Source: Ophiosphaerella korrae | Taxonomy: Eukaryota; Ascomycota; Dothideomycetes; Pleosporales; Phaeosphaeriaceae | Reading direction: 5' to 3' | Length of the DNA: 64,000 nt | Assembly: GCA_028456385.1 (NCBI GenBank) | Contig: JALNQF010000061.1 | Location: 62,001 to 126,000 of the forward strand | Part shown: in pieces, positions 22,684-35,405 of the stretch | Position numbering within the stretch: position 1 is the first letter of the stretch | Layout of the letters: the number at the start of each line of letters is the position of its first letter | Program-made: the position numbers and the translations under genes | Notes under the pieces: model-generated | What the model saw: the letters and a program-made list of their open reading frames with translations, nothing else | Database searches by the model: none | What the model was told of the DNA's origin: nothing

Positions 22684-24511
22684 TTTTCAAGCAAGCACAA
22701 TCAGGCCACAGGGCAAAGTCTGACTGACGATCTGGAGGAAGGACCTTGCTCTCTTCAGCTGTTTAAGAAGAGAAAGAAGTCCTAAGCACCCTCCTAATCA
22801 CTAAAATTACATGCTCGCGTACCGCATTTTACGGTACATGAGTCGCGGTACTTGCGTCAAAACACTTTATGATAAAATCGGCTCGAACGCTCCGCTAGTA
22901 GACACGATTGTTTGGGCGTTTTTGTGCGACGCCTTTTACAAGCGTGGAAGTTCCTCCAACGTGGTAGGGATGGGGAAATTAGTACCTATGCGGCTTACGC
23001 CGCTTAGCCGCGTTCTCTCAGCGCCCATCCCACATGTAACGAGTCGTGCATGAAGTAGTTCATGTGCCTGCGTCAACCAACCATCCAAACATACTCAATC
23101 TCTTAGCTTCTTCCATCATCGATCCTAGATTGCTGAAAGATGCGCCTGTTAGACATTGATTATTAATATCAGCCAGACCTAGTTTGCTTCCCTTACTCGA
23201 GACTGTCACCGGTAACCCCGCGCATTGGGGCGCGGTAGGTGAAATAGGTACTATGTATGTTTGGGCGGATAATCGTTTACATTGCCAAGGTCATGCGGCT
23301 TACGGGCGTAGTTGGTGAGAATGGTGTGAAGGGCTCGTTGGCTCCTCGGACCTACTGGACTTCCGCGTCCCATGAAAACCTCCACGCTCGTATATGCACA
23401 CCGAGTCCGCGGAAACCTACTCCCATATTGTGTGAGCACCCCCACCTATCTTACAGCGGAAATGCAAGATGTGTACTACAGAACATCAACACGGAGAATA
23501 GGTCAGAGCCCACCCCTAAGCTTTGACGAGATCCTTCCATGCGTCGAGATCACAAAGGCTTCCCCACATACGATGACATTAGCTGATTAGTATGACAAAC
23601 CATAAAAAGAGAAGTCGCCCACATCTACAGTGGATTGGCTCTCACTAGCAAGCTTATATCAACCGCCACTATCAAAACTGACAAAGTAGAGCTGATCCAG
23701 GCTTCCCTCTTGGACTCGGGTTAGTCAAGGCTTTAGCACTATTATCAATGAATGAGTCCTTCGTTCAACGTGTCAGCAGATTTCTTTGTAGGATCTGGAA
23801 CCTCAAGAAGACAATCCCACGTTGACAAGGTCTCGCATATGCTTACGGGTGCGGGAGCGCCACGGCCAAGACAAGATCCCGAAGACATAAACCACCTCAT
23901 ATTGACCCGGATACTTGATGCCGGCCCGTGTGATCGGCTGCGAATGTTGATTCATTGGTTAGAGGGTAGATTTCAGGATAACATACACTATCACGTGGCA
24001 TAGACACGGCCTACGGTCGCCCGATCGTCATAAAGCCTGGATTCAATGTGGATTATCTGTGGACCCTGTTAGAACACCAAAACGATTATTGCAGCAACAA
24101 TTGCGTTGCGTATCTGATGACTCACCTCAAAGACAACAAGCCGTCCAGAGTGGCCAGTTATTTAATAGAACGGCGCAGCATACGCCTTGCTGTGTTATTG
24201 TCTGAGCCAGAGATTATATGTCGCTCACAGTTAGTTATAGGTGTGATATCACCCCTAGCTGCATTTGCATTGTTAGTCTAGAAGGAAGCGACTCAAACCA
24301 AATCAGGCCTTGGTTCGAAACAAGGCCTTGCCGTTACAGTACTCAGCGGCGGGCGGAACTCGTGTGCGTCCCCATCTTACCCTATTCTTTGGGGCCTAGA
24401 TATGAGAATCATTGCACCTCGCTATACCCGCGCGGCAAGCCTGGTTCACCGTTCTACGATATATGAATTTCCTGCATTTACATCCACACCTGGTCAATTT
24501 CACTATCTACC
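22684..24511. other. Intergenic region, 1.8 kb
   Basis: No gene is recognised. Open frames at 22811-23053, 23752-24003 and 24048-24281 have no known domain and no splice-linked continuation that I can follow. Confidence 0.4.
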
Positions 24512-25776
24512 ATGGCCGAGGATCAAAAGCATAACTGGCCGAATCGGAGAGCCGAGGTCATGGTCTCGACCGTCCCGGTCTGCGTACTCAGCATCGTGTT
24601 ATTGATTTGGAGAGTGGTACATGGAATAAGGAGTAGGCGGAAGCTTGTACTATGTGATTATCTCCTCATTCTCGCAGCGGCAAGTATTTATATTCAGATA
24701 CATGTAACTTGGGTGTTTGGCTAAGACTCAAGTAACAGCTTATGAATATTGTAGCGAATGGTGTTCGCTTCAAAACAACCTCACATGGTCTTGGCCGCCA
24801 CATACAAGATCCATCAATTTTAAAGCCGTACGATGTCTTAGAGTACGCTTGTTATTTATGGATTGGTCAGGTGGTAAATATACTCGCAGTAGCGGTGCTC
24901 AAGTACTCCATCTGCCTGTACCTACTCGCTCTCAACTTCTCGAAACTCTACATGGGCATTATTTGGTGCTCGATTCTCCTGGTCACCGCTTTCAACTTTG
25001 TGCTACCAACAATCGGGCTCTTTTCCTGTACGCCGATTGAGAGAAATTGGAACAAAGGCGCCAAGGGCGAATGCTTTGCCAAAGGCGGGTTGCCAATGGC
25101 GTACACTCAGGTAAGTTTAAGAACAACATAGATTTTGCGTAAACTGATCATGTACTCCAGGGAGTCTCAAATATTATAACTGACATTGTTCATGTTGTGG
25201 CTCCTATCATTTACCTTTCCACCATTAAGCTACCACGACGGACACAATTGGGTCTCCGAATGGTGTTCTGTTTAGGTCTCATGTAAGTCCACCGTCAGGC
25301 TCAGTCAACATAATCTCGCTAATTCCGTTTCAAGAGCAACATTGTGTTCTATTATGAAAACAAGCCAAATGAATGTTCTTGTTAAAACTAGAGATCCGTC
25401 GTGGGACGGTACAGACCTTGCCATTTGGAGCGCAAGCGAACTCTCTGTCGGTATACTCATCGCGTCTCTACCTCCGCTACGAAAACAGTTTGACAAGATA
25501 TTCCACGCCATCTTACCCAACACGCGCAGTGGAACATCGAAACCTCCAAGCGACTTACCGATGTATAATCTTAGCGTTCCTCCTACGATAGGAAGTAAGC
25601 CAATTGGAAAGACAAGGGCAATTGAAAGTGATGACGATAGCGAAAGGGGTATATTACCAGGCATAGATAGAACGGTGGGAATAAAAAAGACAGTGGTACA
25701 TGAGACCAGGACTGAGGAGAACGTGGATGGTTTACGGGTGCCGAGTCGAACGCATAGTACGTATAACCAGATATGA
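24512..25776 (+). CDS. Rhodopsin-domain (Pth11-like) integral membrane protein
   Basis: Four exons: 24512-24683, 24755-25110, 25161-25282 and 25335-25776, giving 363 aa. The first intron is best read as GTATTT...TTGTAG, which restores the frame across stops in the genomic sequence. Hydrophobic segments number about seven. The family pattern is visible: C-D-Y-L-L-I-L-A, then H-G-L-G-R-H-I, then A-V-L-K-Y-S-I-C-L-Y-L-L, the C-T-P-I-E-R-N-W loop and S-N-I-I-T-D-I-V...P-I. This is the fungal rhodopsin-like domain found in Pth11-related receptors. No CFEM domain precedes it. The last 100 residues are a polar cytoplasmic tail with an S-D-D-D-S-E stretch. Ligand and role are unknown. Confidence 0.83.
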
Positions 25777-27394
25777 CCACGTTACAGGGAGTTCATAGAG
25801 AATATTACGCCACAATAAGACCAGAACTAAAACCTTTTTCTCTTGGATAGCATTTTTATCAAGGTTCGCAATATTCGGAGACTAAGATGCCGCACAACCC
25901 CGGCCTGATCGTCCGATTCGACCTCCGACTTTTCCCTTCCTTTCTCATGCCTTGCAACAACGTAAAAACCGTGCCAATGCCCTAATTATCCCAATTCTAC
26001 TAGGTGTCGCAAAAAGCAAAAAAAATCACACCTTATGTCTCAAAATCTCCCTTCATGATCCACGGCCCTGCGTTACCATTGCCATTAGACTGTCCTCAAC
26101 GGCCGAGCGATGACCATTAGTTTGCAAATATACCCCAGTCCGTTTCAATATAGCTTTTCCTTTGTCTCTGTGAGACGTATCTCGCACTCCAAGATAATAG
26201 TACTAGTCTAATATTCTTCAAAGGTGTATTGTGTCCGTGTTCTCTGAAGTCTTTCCTTGCTCGAAAGATCCATGCCTGTTCCAACTCAGATATGGCAGCT
26301 TAAAATGCTGCTAGTTTATAGTAGTCGAGAGAATAGCCTGACTTTGTATGTCTTACAAATATTGTAGTCTACGGCTTTTCCACTGCACTATTTTCATCGT
26401 CCGAAAGAACGGCCTAACGTACTTGCACAGAGGGTTCCATAAACCTAGTATGACATGGTATTGTATTCTCAAGCCCAGGGAAAGTTGGAAGGGTTTTGTA
26501 GAACCAGTTAGTTGACAAGTAGTCTACGCAACGTTGGCTGACTAGACGTCGCATGCATTCCTGTATAGGTCATTTCAGCGACGACTAACTCGTCACACAA
26601 ATTTGAGGTTAATTTTTATGCCTTTACCAGCGTGGTGTTTTTTACAGGTATTTGTACCCGGCGAAACTTGGTTTGTGATGCGGATTTTGCTCGGTTGCGA
26701 TAATACTCGTCTGAGCAAAAAGGGCGAAATTGTACGGCTTTCTCTGCATACGGCTGCCCTGGTACAAATTCGGTGATTCAGATATGACTATGGTTTGAAC
26801 CTATTAGCGCTATTCACGAATTTCGATCCTTGGGGGTTCCGCAGGGAAATCAATTTGTGTATGACATCCTCATTCCCATCCTTATCAGCCGCATGTGTTG
26901 GTTCAGTACTTTAATCGCTCACAGCCATTGCAGCAGCTGGGCCCACGCCTAGGCAACTCCGGGAGTCGAATGTATCCCTTCGCGCCACAATACGGCATGT
27001 GTAGGATGCAAATTATGCAGCCTCGGCGCTAAGCCTACCTCTTTGAGCAGCCAGAGCCGACCGACGTATCATGGTCGTGAGCTTCTACCATTTCTTGCAT
27101 ACTACAGATAGATATCAGAATCTGATAGTTCTGGGCAAAAAGTCTATAGAGGTTAGCAGAACGCACACAGAGGTGAATACGTCCTAGGAAGCTAAGGAGG
27201 CGTTTTTGGATGCACTTGAACTATTACTTATTAAAAACAATAATGGTTATGATATAGATCAAGAGGAAACTGATCATCCGACCCAAGTCACAGGTTCCAA
27301 AATGACAAATGGAATAAATTGTCTGGGCCTCCTGTTATAAGATCAAGTTGCTGGTTATGCAGACACCTCAGCTATTGAAAGGGCTCAAAATTTC
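25777..27394. other. Intergenic region, 1.6 kb
   Basis: No gene, RNA or clear repeat is seen. It separates the receptor gene from the sugar transporter's 3' end. Confidence 0.45.
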
Positions 27395-29115
27395 CTAGTA
27401 GACTCGGCTAACACTCTCAATTTTCATGCCACCTTCCTTCTCAAAGCCTGAGGTCATAATGTTGGCCTCAACAGTCTCAAGGTCAATATTGGCAACCTCA
27501 GCCTCATCCCCATCGAAGATCTTGGCGACTTCTTCAAGAGTGGGACCACGGGTCTCAACATAGAATACGGAGACGAAAATCAGTTCGAGGAAGATCCAGC
27601 ACTGGATGTTGTAAGCACACAATAGTATTATAGCAGAAGGAACTTACTTACAGCGTAGATGGTGTAGAACTTCCATGTGGGCTTCAGGTGCGCGAAGCCA
27701 AGAGGGTTGACGTATTGGTTGATGGTCAAAGCAACTTGGATAAAGAAGTTCATAATCATAAGACCCTTTGCACGGATCTTGAAGGGCAGAATCTCAACAG
27801 TGTATGCGACGAGAAGACCAGACCAGGCCAACGCATAGGCGACAGAGAAGATCCAAATCATGGCAATAACAGCCTGTCCAGCAGCCTTGCTATTCTTGGC
27901 CTCCTGTTGAGAAGAGCAGATTGTCCAAACAATGAAGGTCAAGCACATGGATGCAGTAGCAGCAATGAAGAGTGGTCGACGGCCGACGCGATCGATGAGC
28001 AACGCACATGAGACTGAGACGATGAGCGACAAAATGGTAAGACCGCCGTTAAGACCCAGCTGGGTGTCTGAATCCTTGATACCAATGCTGTTGTATACGT
28101 CGGTAGCATAGTAGGAAACAAGACCGTTTCCACTCCATTGCGAGAACAGACCAAGAGATGCAAGGAGCAAGAGCCTGTACCTGTTGCCCTTGGTCTTGAA
28201 GAAATCAAGGTAAGATGAGTTCTTCTGGTACTGGAACTCGAGGCGTAGGGTCTCCTTAATTTCCGCGAATTCAAATTGCACGGTGGGGTTGTTGATGTTG
28301 CCATTGGCGTGATACTTTCCCAGAATGTTGAGGGCCTCTTCGTTCCTCTCTTTGGAGATCAGCCAACGTGGGCTCTCGGGGATGGACCAGATGAAGGCCA
28401 GTTGAACGATTGAAGGAAGAGCCTGGGTGATAGCCGGAACACGCCAGCACCAGTCGCTATCAATGCGCTTGGTGCCGAATGTCAACCAGGTGCAAATGAT
28501 AGCTCCAACGTTCCAAAGACAGTTATATACTGCCGTAACACGGGCGCGATGCTGAGGATGGCAGATCTCGGTCAGGAGAAGTGGGGAAGAGAGCTGAGCC
28601 AGGGAGTTACCGAAACCCATGAGGAAGCGTCCACCCATAAAATAGCCTAGGTTTTTCGCGGCACCCTGAATAGCAGCACCAACAATCATGATGATACATC
28701 CAACGACAATAGCAGCTTTACGTCCAAAGTGATCCGCGATGAATGGCGTGACAGGAAGTGAAGCAATGGAGCCAATGGAATACAATGCGGTCAAAAGACC
28801 GAGAGTAGACTCCTGTGGGTTACCAAAGTAGTCCTTCCAGTACTGGAGGATACGAAGATTATTCAACATGGATCTACTTTACGTCAACTACACATTCACA
28901 CTGGAGCAGTTGTAGATGGCCACTTACCCATCATAACCAGTAGTTGCAGAGGCAATGCAAATGATGAAAGCATAGAAGTAGAGCTTCCTCAGACCGGGGT
29001 CAGTCTTCCAGTCAACTCTCTCCAGATGAGGAGCTTCGGCCTGGGCAACTTCCACATCGGCACTCTTGTTGCTAGTAGCACCTAGCTTCGGCTTGAATTT
29101 TTCGGCGATACCCAT
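27395..29115 (-). CDS. MFS sugar transporter (hexose/lactose permease type)
   Basis: Three exons: 29115-28928, 28873-27652 and 27601-27395, giving 538 aa. About 12 membrane segments are visible. Sugar-porter signatures are present: G-Y-D-G at the end of the first membrane segment, D-H-F-G-R-K between segments 2 and 3, G-R-F-L-M-G-F-G, P-E-S-P-R-W-L after segment 6, D-R-V-G-R-R between 8 and 9, and V-E-T-R-G-P-T-L-E-E-V after segment 12. The cytoplasmic N-terminus (residues 1-45) is polar and starts MGIAEKFKPKLG. The type resembles fungal high-affinity hexose or lactose permeases, but the substrate cannot be fixed by eye. It is intact and flanked by large gene-poor spaces. Three SYGGRG-like sites lie 760-1160 bases upstream. 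Confidence 0.92.
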
Positions 29116-31490
29116 AATGACCGGCTTCTAGGCTCTGTGGACCTTTTGATTCGAAGAAGGAAAAAAGAATAGAAAGAGTAGTGGTTAGTTTTGGAAACGC
29201 AACCAAGATACAGTTCGATGCCGCAGGGTATATAAACTTTCGTTGTGCTAAATCGGGCAAATTGCAGAGGATTGGGACTTCATCGAGAGTGGTTTTGATT
29301 CACATATATGCATGTTGGCTCTTTCGATACTCTATTAGGCTTCTTCTTGGCTCTAAAATCATAGACTAGAGGACCGGCTAAATGCATTGATATTTGTGTG
29401 GCTTTCCCATACTATGCATGGGTGAACCGCCGTATGGAGTAGAGTGAGCGATAGATTGCCTAAAGTGATCATCTGGTCGATCCATTGCGCCGAGGATTTC
29501 TGACTGCAGCATGCGCTGCTCACAAAGGCTTCATCGCCACGGAAGATCGACCCAGCCACAAGAAAAGCAAGCAATAGGATTCTTTTCGTACCTAGTGCAT
29601 AGATGGTTTAGGATTGAAGCATGACCATTCCACCAGCCATCTGATGGGAAAGAGTGCCGATAATAGGCGAAGCAAGAGGGACCCGAGTAATCCCAATAGC
29701 ACGGCTCTTGGTTGGCCCCCATTTTGTGGCTCTCACAATACCTAGAGATGCTTCCATCGAATTTCCAGAATTCGATAATTACCTAGGAGGGGTGTCGAGC
29801 TACGGTTGAATAGATTAACCAATGTCTGACCCCTTACTCTAAGCTAAATAGCATCCGCAGTCCACTAACCGTCGACCTGGGGCGAGGGATTCGTCAACGG
29901 GTACTGTCAAGGTTGATGCTAGCTCCCCTGCAGTAGTGCACCGAGATTTCATTCGTGGGAGAGGTGTTGTATCCACTCAAACCAAGCCATCGCCTTGTTC
30001 ATGACATGTTGTGGCCCACAGGCACATACCGAGCTTGCTTCTGATAATCAGACAACCTGCGCGCGGTAACCCCACACACCGGTTATCTACCCGCTTTCTA
30101 CTATAGGAAAGGAAATACTAGGTGTCTAAGGTAGCGGTCCATGGGAAACGCATGTATGTCTTCGATACCTGTGCCTGATATCTCAGATATCGGAATCTAT
30201 CTTCATGACGCACAAGACGGCCGGGAAGGGTCAGTACCGGAATCTTTCTGACCATTCAGCAGGCGAGCCCACCCCAGTCGCTGGGATGATCCCGAAGGTT
30301 GACGGCAAATCCTCCCTGCCAAGTTTAACATCCAGCGCGATTTACCATCAGCCGTGCTGCTATACAAACCATTAGAAAATATCGCTCTTGGTCAATAACT
30401 AAATTCTCATAACTTAGAGCATAACTGTACCCGGTCACAGAGGATAGACGTCTTAGAAGGCTAGTCCATGCGTGTCTAGCGCCCAAGGCATTTAAATGCT
30501 TGTTTCGTTTGCCGTTATAGTTATAGCGGCACCTCTTGCGACATCGCCACCACTACCTACCTGAGATGGTGGTTTCTATAATATTCAAGTTTCAAATCGT
30601 CTCCGTAGGTCCAGAGCGATTGGTTCTAAATATCCATTGATCGTCTGACTGTTGCTCTCGACCGAGGTTTGAATGTGTCTCGCCATGGCACAGATAAACT
30701 GCATTGATTTTGGATAGTGCTTGAGATTTATGAATGCGAATAATGTTGGTTCAGGCATGCCGTGTATGAAGCAGGTCATCTATCGTATGGTTGTATGGCC
30801 ACAACTAGAAGAGCACGAACCTCACAACACACCACGTCTGACCTGGTTCGTGTTTGCATCCTTCTGGAACTCACATGATATTCTACAGTAACCTTTGCTT
30901 TTGTCTGGTCTCCTGTACCAGAAACCGAGCATCGCTTCATCAAACTTCGTGACATTCCGCCATAATAGGAATTCCACACATAGGCGCCACTGCAGTTCGA
31001 GGCATGATCAAATGTACGTTGAATTGATGGCAAGAATGAGCCAGTGCTGCCCGGGATGAAGTCGAGAAAGCTGTTGCGCCGCGGCTAGGGCACAATTTTA
31101 ATACTCAGATCCACCGCTTGATTCAGGCTAAATTGATTGCTCTCATGGGTCACACGACTACGCCAGTGGCTGTATTCACTGAGCCTTTCCGTAAGCACAG
31201 TGGCAAGCAGGTTGGGCTCCCATCTCTTGTAATGCTACTCAACCTTGTCTCTGCAAGTGCCTCGCGGTGCAAAGTACTCATCTGAAGGCAGTTCTGGGGC
31301 AACGAACGTGCATTGCTCTTTGAAAGATCCCTATGGACAGTACAACTTGCCCAAAATTAATAAGCTACATTGCTGTCTCCGAGAGACTTAACCGTTTCTC
31401 TAAATCGATTCTTATGTCGTGACCGTCAATTCGCCGATCGTTTACAATTACTTTATCCCAACAGTTTGAAATCTAGTAAGGGGCAGAATT
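29116..31490. other. Intergenic region, 2.4 kb, upstream of the sugar transporter
   Basis: No supported gene. SYGGRG-type motifs (binding sites of the carbon repressor CreA in Aspergillus) occur at 29877-29882 (CTGGGG) and, on the minus strand, at 30070-30075 (GTGGGG) and 30272-30277 (CTGGGG). Such short motifs are common by chance. Confidence 0.35.
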
Positions 31491-31598
31491 TCAATGAGTT
31501 GAGCAATTACAACCAGCTGTGATCGCTCCAGGAAAAAGGAAATATAATCTGTATCCAGTACGAACAGAGCTATATTGCCAAAACTGCCGTTAGAAAGA

Positions 31599-34500
31599 TT
31601 ACAAGTATTTGGCGATGGCTCCACTGGTTACTGTCAGTGGAATTCGTTGTATCTGCTGTGGAATTTGGGTCGGGATGGTAGGTTTTGCTCTGCTGCTTCC
31701 CTGCTTCCCCTTTTGCAAAATCTTGTTTTCTGGGGCGTTCGAAAAAAATTTATGGATTCGGCTACGAACTTTCAGGTTGTTTTCCTTCGTGAAGGTTGCA
31801 TGGCATTGGTCGCAATCATATGAGACCTTCACAGGGCCTACCTCTTCGTTGGCATCTGCATAATACTGGCCCCTATGAACATCTTGTATTTTTTTTTTCA
31901 AGATTCTTTAGGATCCCGAACCCTGTTTTGCATATCGACAGCTTGGGTAGCACAGAGAAGTGACATTTCGTGCTGTGTCATATGCTCGTCACGAAGATTT
32001 GTAGTCTCGAATTCATCGCTAAACCATGAGCAACTCACCCTTGGGCATTTGAAAACCTTTGAGTTGTAGTAAGATTTGACCTCGCTCCAGGTTTTCTCAT
32101 CTGACAAAAGATGTTTGTCGTCTCTCAAATCGTATACACAACGTCGTTCAAGCTAAAAACTCGCCATTCTAGGTTGCGCTGCCTAATGAGACATTACTCT
32201 TTCTCTTGGATAAATGGATGGCATTCGCAATCCTTATGAAATTATGGGGATTCTGAAGCTGGCCTAGGCGCTGAAGTATTGATTCCGAGAGTGAGCATTC
32301 GACTTCAGAATCACCACAGTGCATATCAATAAAGAGACCCAACGCTTCTCCTAGTCCATCCATTTCGGTCTTGGTTCTTGGTGTGGTCAGAGCGTTTTCT
32401 AAATGCGAATGCCAAAAAGCATACGCATAATTGGCGAAGCTGAAATATCCTTGTCTTCAATGAAGTGATGATGAACACTATCTGTCTCTGGATCAAAACC
32501 ATGAAACGTGAGATAACTCAGACGGCATTATAAGTCTGAATTCTTCGGTAATGATAGGGACAGTCTGAGTATCGATCAAATATCTATAAGATATCAAAAT
32601 TTATAGTCTAAAAAGATGGTATAGCGTACTACGCGAATGTACCGTGAAAAAGATGCAACGTATCATCATCGCAGCCACCACCAATGCACCGAACAGATCG
32701 CTGGGAGTAACGCTATAGTTGCTTCTACCCAAATAAATTGCCTTCTTTTCCATATCTATGGAAACACGCCTTGCAGCTCATACCACTGTAATGGACGACT
32801 GGTAATAAGAATCTACCCCAACAGCTTGGGAATATCGCCGTGGCATGACAGTTGTTGCATAATCTGCGAGTACCTAATGTAAAGTTAGTTATTAGGACTA
32901 TTACAATGCACCTGGCGGAATTATATCTGATCAAGTTTTATAAGATCACGAGTAAAAGATTGTGATAACAAGACTTCTTCAAGCCTCTCAACCGAACTCT
33001 GCTCTTAGAGATTTGAGCACATTGAATCAGCGTACAAAAATACCCCTTTTGTATGGTTAGACCGATCAACAAAATTAGGGGACGGCTCACCATTTGCTCG
33101 ACGGGTGATGGCATCCACCATACTACGTTGAAGCTGCTCAGACAGTCTGAACTTAGTTTGTATCTTGCTACTCCAAGTACTCGTAAATTTGTAGATGTCG
33201 TTTTTAGTAGCGGTATCATGGATTCTTAGTGGTTGAAACTCCGCAAAGTCTTTCCGTGCAGTGCGGTCGTCCTTGCCAATGAACATGCAACGGAGCCTGC
33301 CATGGGGAATGGATTGCACAGCTGCAGAGAAGAACTGAATGGTGTTTTGTTATTCTTTTGTTACACAATGATCAATACCATCTATAGTGATGTAAGACGT
33401 CTTTTCGCTTTTGTGAAGTGCACCTATCAAGAGCTCTTTTGCTAAGGAAGCAGTGGGCAAAGTGGACTAACCAACCATTGTAGCTCTTTCAAAGAAACTA
33501 AGCCATAATGCTACATCCTCTTGTTGCAAGAGTTGAGCCAGGATGCCTCTAATGATAGCAAGGATCGTATTACGAGTTTCGTCCTGGGCTTTACAGTAGA
33601 AAAATGACACATGGACATCTAGCCTGAGGCTTTTTGCTTCGTCTATTATCGATGACGCTAGTATAGTTTTGCCTGTACAAAGGTCAGCTTAGGAGAAACG
33701 ACTAGATAAATTACTCGCCTGTGCCAGGTATGCCAGTCATCCGAAGTAGCTGATTAGAGCAAAGATCTGGAGCAAACCACTTTTGAAAAGTAGCGTCTTT
33801 CAGAATCCAAGTCTCAGTCGTAGGGTTTTGTCGTCGGATGATCTGGCAAAATTCATGGTCGGCCTCTGGTTTAGCTGTTGCAGGGAGCCACTACGATACA
33901 ACTTGTCTATACGTGCGCTTTTCGTTATGTTTTGATCTTGCCTCTGCTCGGTAGTTCACATATCGAGCCCTGATGAGTTCTTCATATTGCGCAATGTTTG
34001 CTTGCGACCTCTGTGCTCCCGCAAATTTCTCGAAATCTAGTCAAATTCTGAGTTGAAACTCTTCCACAATGCGTGAAAGAATTTTTTCTATACTAGACAG
34101 CTCATTAGACTATGTAAACCAGTCAAAGTGTGTTACTTTACACCTCTGCTTAAAATACGACATTGCCTTTGAGTGAAATTGCAAAATATCGTCATACATT
34201 AGTACTAACACATGCTTCATATGAGGCTGATGTCTGAACATTTTATTGTACTGTGTTAGTAGAGGGAGTTGCTTTTGTCCAAATTCAGTTGCAGATGGTT
34301 ATCGTTAAAACAGGTCATTTGCTCACCTCGCCAATGCGTTAGTAACCATTCAATAATGTATTGAACGCTTCCACAAAATTGCACGCAATCTTCCCATGAA
34401 ATGATCAGTGAAAAAACACTAATCAGAGGCGGAAAGACACTTGAAGGCAAGGATGTGGTGTTTACCTGGAGAAGGAACTTCATGGGGCCCTGCTCAGGAG

Positions 34501-34828
34501 TAAATAATTGCCGTTCCATAATTAGATATTTACTTACCCAAACAAAAGCTAGAATCTCTGAGGTATTGACAAAGACAGTAATGGCTTTATCAAACTCTTT
34601 CATGCGTTCCAAGAAGGCTTCCAGTTTGTTCATTGCGCGATATTTCTTGTGAGACTTATGTTGAACCTGGATCGATTCAATAACTGTGTGAAGGTCTTGA
34701 ACGGTAGCTATCGAAAACTTTCGCCGATATTTCTCTGTGAGATCAACTTTGTGCCTCTCTAATACTTGCAGAAAAGGATCTGCCTGGCTGGCAAGGCCTG
34801 GGTTGGGTGGAATCAACATAATACTCAT
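31599..34828 (-). pseudogene. NLR-like NACHT P-loop NTPase with C-terminal C2H2 fingers, inactivated
   Basis: Read from the ATG at 34828: an N-terminal helical domain (exons 34828-34538 and 34489-34466, with E-I-L-A-F-V-W joined to G-P-M-K-F-L-L-Q), typical of fungal NACHT proteins. Next comes a central part with the P-loop G-I-P-G-T-G-K-T split by an intron at about 33716. Then I-T-I-D-G-I-D-H (Walker B-like), winged-helix-type sequence, and C2H2-like segments near 32050 (F-K-C-P-R-V-S-C...H-M-T-Q-H) and 31800 (Y-D-C-D-Q-C...). Six in-frame stops interrupt it: 34110-34112, 34041-34043, 33891-33893, 33467-33469, 33350-33352 and 33005-33007. A T10 run at 31889-31898 is probably a frameshift. 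The second finger has Arg where the first His should be. Fungal STAND/NLR proteins act in non-self recognition; this copy cannot make a full protein. Confidence 0.8.
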
Positions 34829-35405
34829 ATTGGGTAAAAGCTCAGTAGTTAGCGATATCAAGACATGAGTGAACAATAGGAGGTAAGTTAGATTTAGGAT
34901 GGCACAGCATTGTGGCTGCTGATGCGCTTCGGACAGCCTGGCAGAGAGCCTTATATTATTCGCTATCAACGTTATCACTTCTTATAGTTTTTGGGGCTGT
35001 GTAGAACCATAAAAAAATGTGTAGCTTTCTATAGTACATGTGTGCCGGGAGAATGATCGACGAAATAAGCCTAAAGGAGGATATAAAAAAGAGTGTTCTA
35101 TATCCGACGGATTCTGTTACATTCTCTTCCACCATGTAGCCTATCATTGCGCGTCCTCAGCACCAATACTTCTTACGTCGATGATTGGCGGACCATACTT
35201 AGGCACCTTCATCTCCAACCAAGCATGACGTCAGCGACCACTTTCAGCCTGGCAGCAAGGCCAACGGCAATCATTCATACCGAACATCACCGTAATATCG
35301 CGGGGTAAGTATGTAAATATCCGTCACCACCCTGAACAGGCTATCCCGTCTCCACTCCAGTCGCAACGCACCATACACGCATTCGCACCCCTGACCACCA
35401 CCACC
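34829..35405. other. Divergent intergenic region
   Basis: It lies between the NLR pseudogene and the small membrane protein gene. Nothing specific is seen. Confidence 0.45.

Noticed and set aside
23752..24281. Two neighbouring open frames as a possible gene
   Set aside because: No recognisable motif, and no splice pair joins them in phase.
24305..24335. tRNA-like T arm (CCTTGGTTCGAAACAAGG)
   Set aside because: The loop is one base too long, and no acceptor, D or anticodon arm can be folded around it.
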